Assembly: GCA_028869355.1 (NCBI GenBank)
Contig: JAGWSK010000091.1
Coordinates: forward strand, 1-6,779
DNA: 6,779 nucleotides
Source: Alphaproteobacteria bacterium
GTDB taxonomy: Bacteria > Pseudomonadota > Alphaproteobacteria > Micropepsales > Micropepsaceae
Direction: 5' to 3'
Every line of letters begins with the position of its first letter. Within the stretch, counting starts at the first letter, position 1. The position numbers were made by a program, and so were the translations under genes. The notes beneath the pieces are model-generated. The model ran no database searches, was not told the DNA's origin, and saw only the letters and a list, made by a program, of their open reading frames with translations. Positions 5,506 through 6,779 of this stretch are shown here, piece after piece.

Positions 5506-6779
5506 CGCCAGCTTCGCATCTCATTGCCGATCCTGACCTCGGCGCTGCTGTGCTCCGCGGCCGTGCAGGCCCAAACCACCACGTCGATGGGACCGGCAGC
5601 GCTGCAGGGAGTCGTAACCTCGACTCATGAAGGCGCAATGGAAGGCGTGCTGGTTAGCGCCAAACAGACCGGCTCGACGATCATGACCACGGTGGTCACG
5701 GATGAAAAAGGCCATTACGCATTTCCTGCGTCGCGCATGAGGCCGGGCCATTACGACATCACCATCCGCGCGGTCGGCTACAAGCTCCCGGCGGCCAAAG
5801 CGGTGGATGTTTCGTCGGGCAAAGCCACGCTGGCCGATCTCGCGCTGGCCCAGGTCACCGATGTGCACGAATTGGGCAGGCAACTGACCAATGCCGAATG
5901 GATGAACAGCATGCCGGGCAGGGGCGCCGGCTGCGTCAATTGCCACAGCATCCAGCGCATCGTGTACTCGACGCACACGGCGGACGAATTCGTCGACATC
6001 ATTCAGCGCATGTCGCTGTATTCGAACGGCAGCACGCCGGATACGCCGCAGCCGATCGTGCCCGGTCCGCGGCAACTGCGGCAGGCCGCCGCGCGCGGCG
6101 ATGTTGAGAATAACGGCCCGCGCGGCGCCGCGATCCGGCGCACCGCGGAATACCTTGCCGGCGTCAATCTCAGCAAGGGTCCGGTCTGGAGTTATCCGCT
6201 GCAGACCATGCCGCGTCCCAAAGGCCGCGAAACCCATGTGATCATCACCACCTATGATCTGCCACGGCCCGAAACCATGCCGCACGATGCGATCGTCACG
6301 CCGGATGGTCACGCCTGGTACGGCGATTTCGGGCATCAATACATTGGCGAACTCGATCCCGCGACCGGCAAGGTGAAGGAATATCAGTTCCCGATCGCCA
6401 AGCCGCGTGAACCAAAAGGCTTCCTTGAGATCGAAGCCGACCCGAATGGCAATGTCTGGGGAGCCGGTATGTATCAGGGCCTGATCGGCGAAGTGGAAGC
6501 CAAGACCGGCAAGGTCCATGTTTATGAGATCCCCAGGGAGTGGCAGTCCAACAGCACGCAGGAATCCATGGTCTCGCCGCAATATTCCAATGTGGACGGC
6601 AAGGTCTGGACCAACAACCAGGACGACCATTCGGTCCTGCGGCTCGATCTGAAGACCGGAAAATTCGAAAATCTCGGCGAAGCGAAAGATGCCGACGGCC
6701 AGACCATCAACGGCTATGGCATGCCGCCAGCCCAGAACAATGATCTTTATCTGCTGGAATTCCAGGGCGCCGAAATCGG
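5503..6779 (+). CDS. Exported multidomain protein: carboxypeptidase-regulatory-like domain, c-type haem site and Vgb-like beta-propeller (3' end outside window)
   Basis: 425 residues are visible with no stop before the edge. Translation begins at TTG (5503), fixed by AAGGAGG six bases upstream and an in-frame TGA at 5488. Residues 1-23 are a signal peptide (RQLRISLPILTSALL..., cut near VQA). Residues about 34-112 resemble the carboxypeptidase-regulatory-like beta-sandwich (LQGVVTSTHEGAMEGVLVSA, TDEKGHYAFPA, GHYDITIRAVGYK). CVNCH at 144-148 is a c-type haem-binding site within a short helical region (about 120-230). From about 247 come repeats typical of virginiamycin-B-lyase-like propellers: TPDGHAWYGD (266-275) with IGELDPATGKVKEYQFP, then DPNGNVWGAG (313-322) with IGEVEAKTGKVHVYEIP, then VDGKVWTNN (364-371) with VLRLDLKTGKFENL. 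Exported haem plus propeller suggests periplasmic electron transfer or sensing linked to substrate processing, but no reaction can be assigned. The gene is divergent from the solute-binding operon, sharing a 160-base control region. Confidence 0.88.
   Translation, partial: MRQLRISLPILTSALLCSAAVQAQTTTSMGPAALQGVVTSTHEGAMEGVLVSAKQTGSTIMTTVVTDEKGHYAFPASRMRPGHYDITIRAVGYKLPAAKAVDVSSGKATLADLALAQVTDVHELGRQLTNAEWMNSMPGRGAGCVNCHSIQRIVYSTHTADEFVDIIQRMSLYSNGSTPDTPQPIVPGPRQLRQAAARGDVENNGPRGAAIRRTAEYLAGVNLSKGPVWSYPLQTMPRPKGRETHVIITTYDLPRPETMPHDAIVTPDGHAWYGDFGHQYIGELDPATGKVKEYQFPIAKPREPKGFLEIEADPNGNVWGAGMYQGLIGEVEAKTGKVHVYEIPREWQSNSTQESMVSPQYSNVDGKVWTNNQDDHSVLRLDLKTGKFENLGEAKDADGQTINGYGMPPAQNNDLYLLEFQGAEI

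Noticed and set aside
5521..6630. Long minus-strand open frame (369 codons) opposite the haem/propeller gene
   Set aside because: It has no signal peptide, recognisable motif or ribosome-binding site. The opposite strand carries CXXCH, propeller repeats and a strong Shine-Dalgarno. It is an antisense artefact of GC-rich codon use.

Overview
This window is bacterial, dense in genes, and roughly 60% G+C by eye. The ribosome-binding sites are strong, and the solute-binding protein is exported with no lipobox cysteine. That points to a diderm, most plausibly a soil or water proteobacterium (alpha- or gammaproteobacterial) or an acidobacterium. The sequence alone does not settle the phylum. No tRNA, rRNA, CRISPR array, transposase or phage gene was seen.

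Layout, left to right: (1) 1-888 (+), the 3' end of an amidohydrolase fused to a low-complexity linker and a C-terminal IPT/TIG-like domain. (2) A hairpin at 904-940 that can serve as a terminator for both convergent neighbours. (3) 940-1731 (-) and 1992-2780 (+), a divergent pair of secreted paralogues about two-thirds identical, separated by a 260-base promoter region. (4) A minus-strand operon read from 5341 down to 2790: a ModA-like periplasmic solute-binding protein (4559-5341), then two more distant members of the same secreted family (3676-4539 and 2790-3641). (5) A 160-base divergent promoter region. (6) 5503 to the end of the window (+), a large exported protein with a TTG start. It combines a carboxypeptidase-regulatory-like domain, one c-type haem site (CXXCH) and a virginiamycin-B-lyase-like beta-propeller, and it runs off the right edge.

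All six genes whose beginnings lie in the window encode a plausible signal peptide, and the truncated amidohydrolase carries a domain typical of exported proteins. The region therefore looks like a periplasmic module. The core is an uncharacterised protein family present four times. Every copy has exactly two cysteines, at equivalent positions, plus a conserved G-H-W/Y ... G-D-T-L-V ... P-H-S/T-D/E signature. I infer that the solute-binding protein captures a ligand, that the haem/propeller protein and amidohydrolase process related compounds, and that the four paralogues bind or act on related substrates. The ligand and the reaction cannot be read from the sequence.
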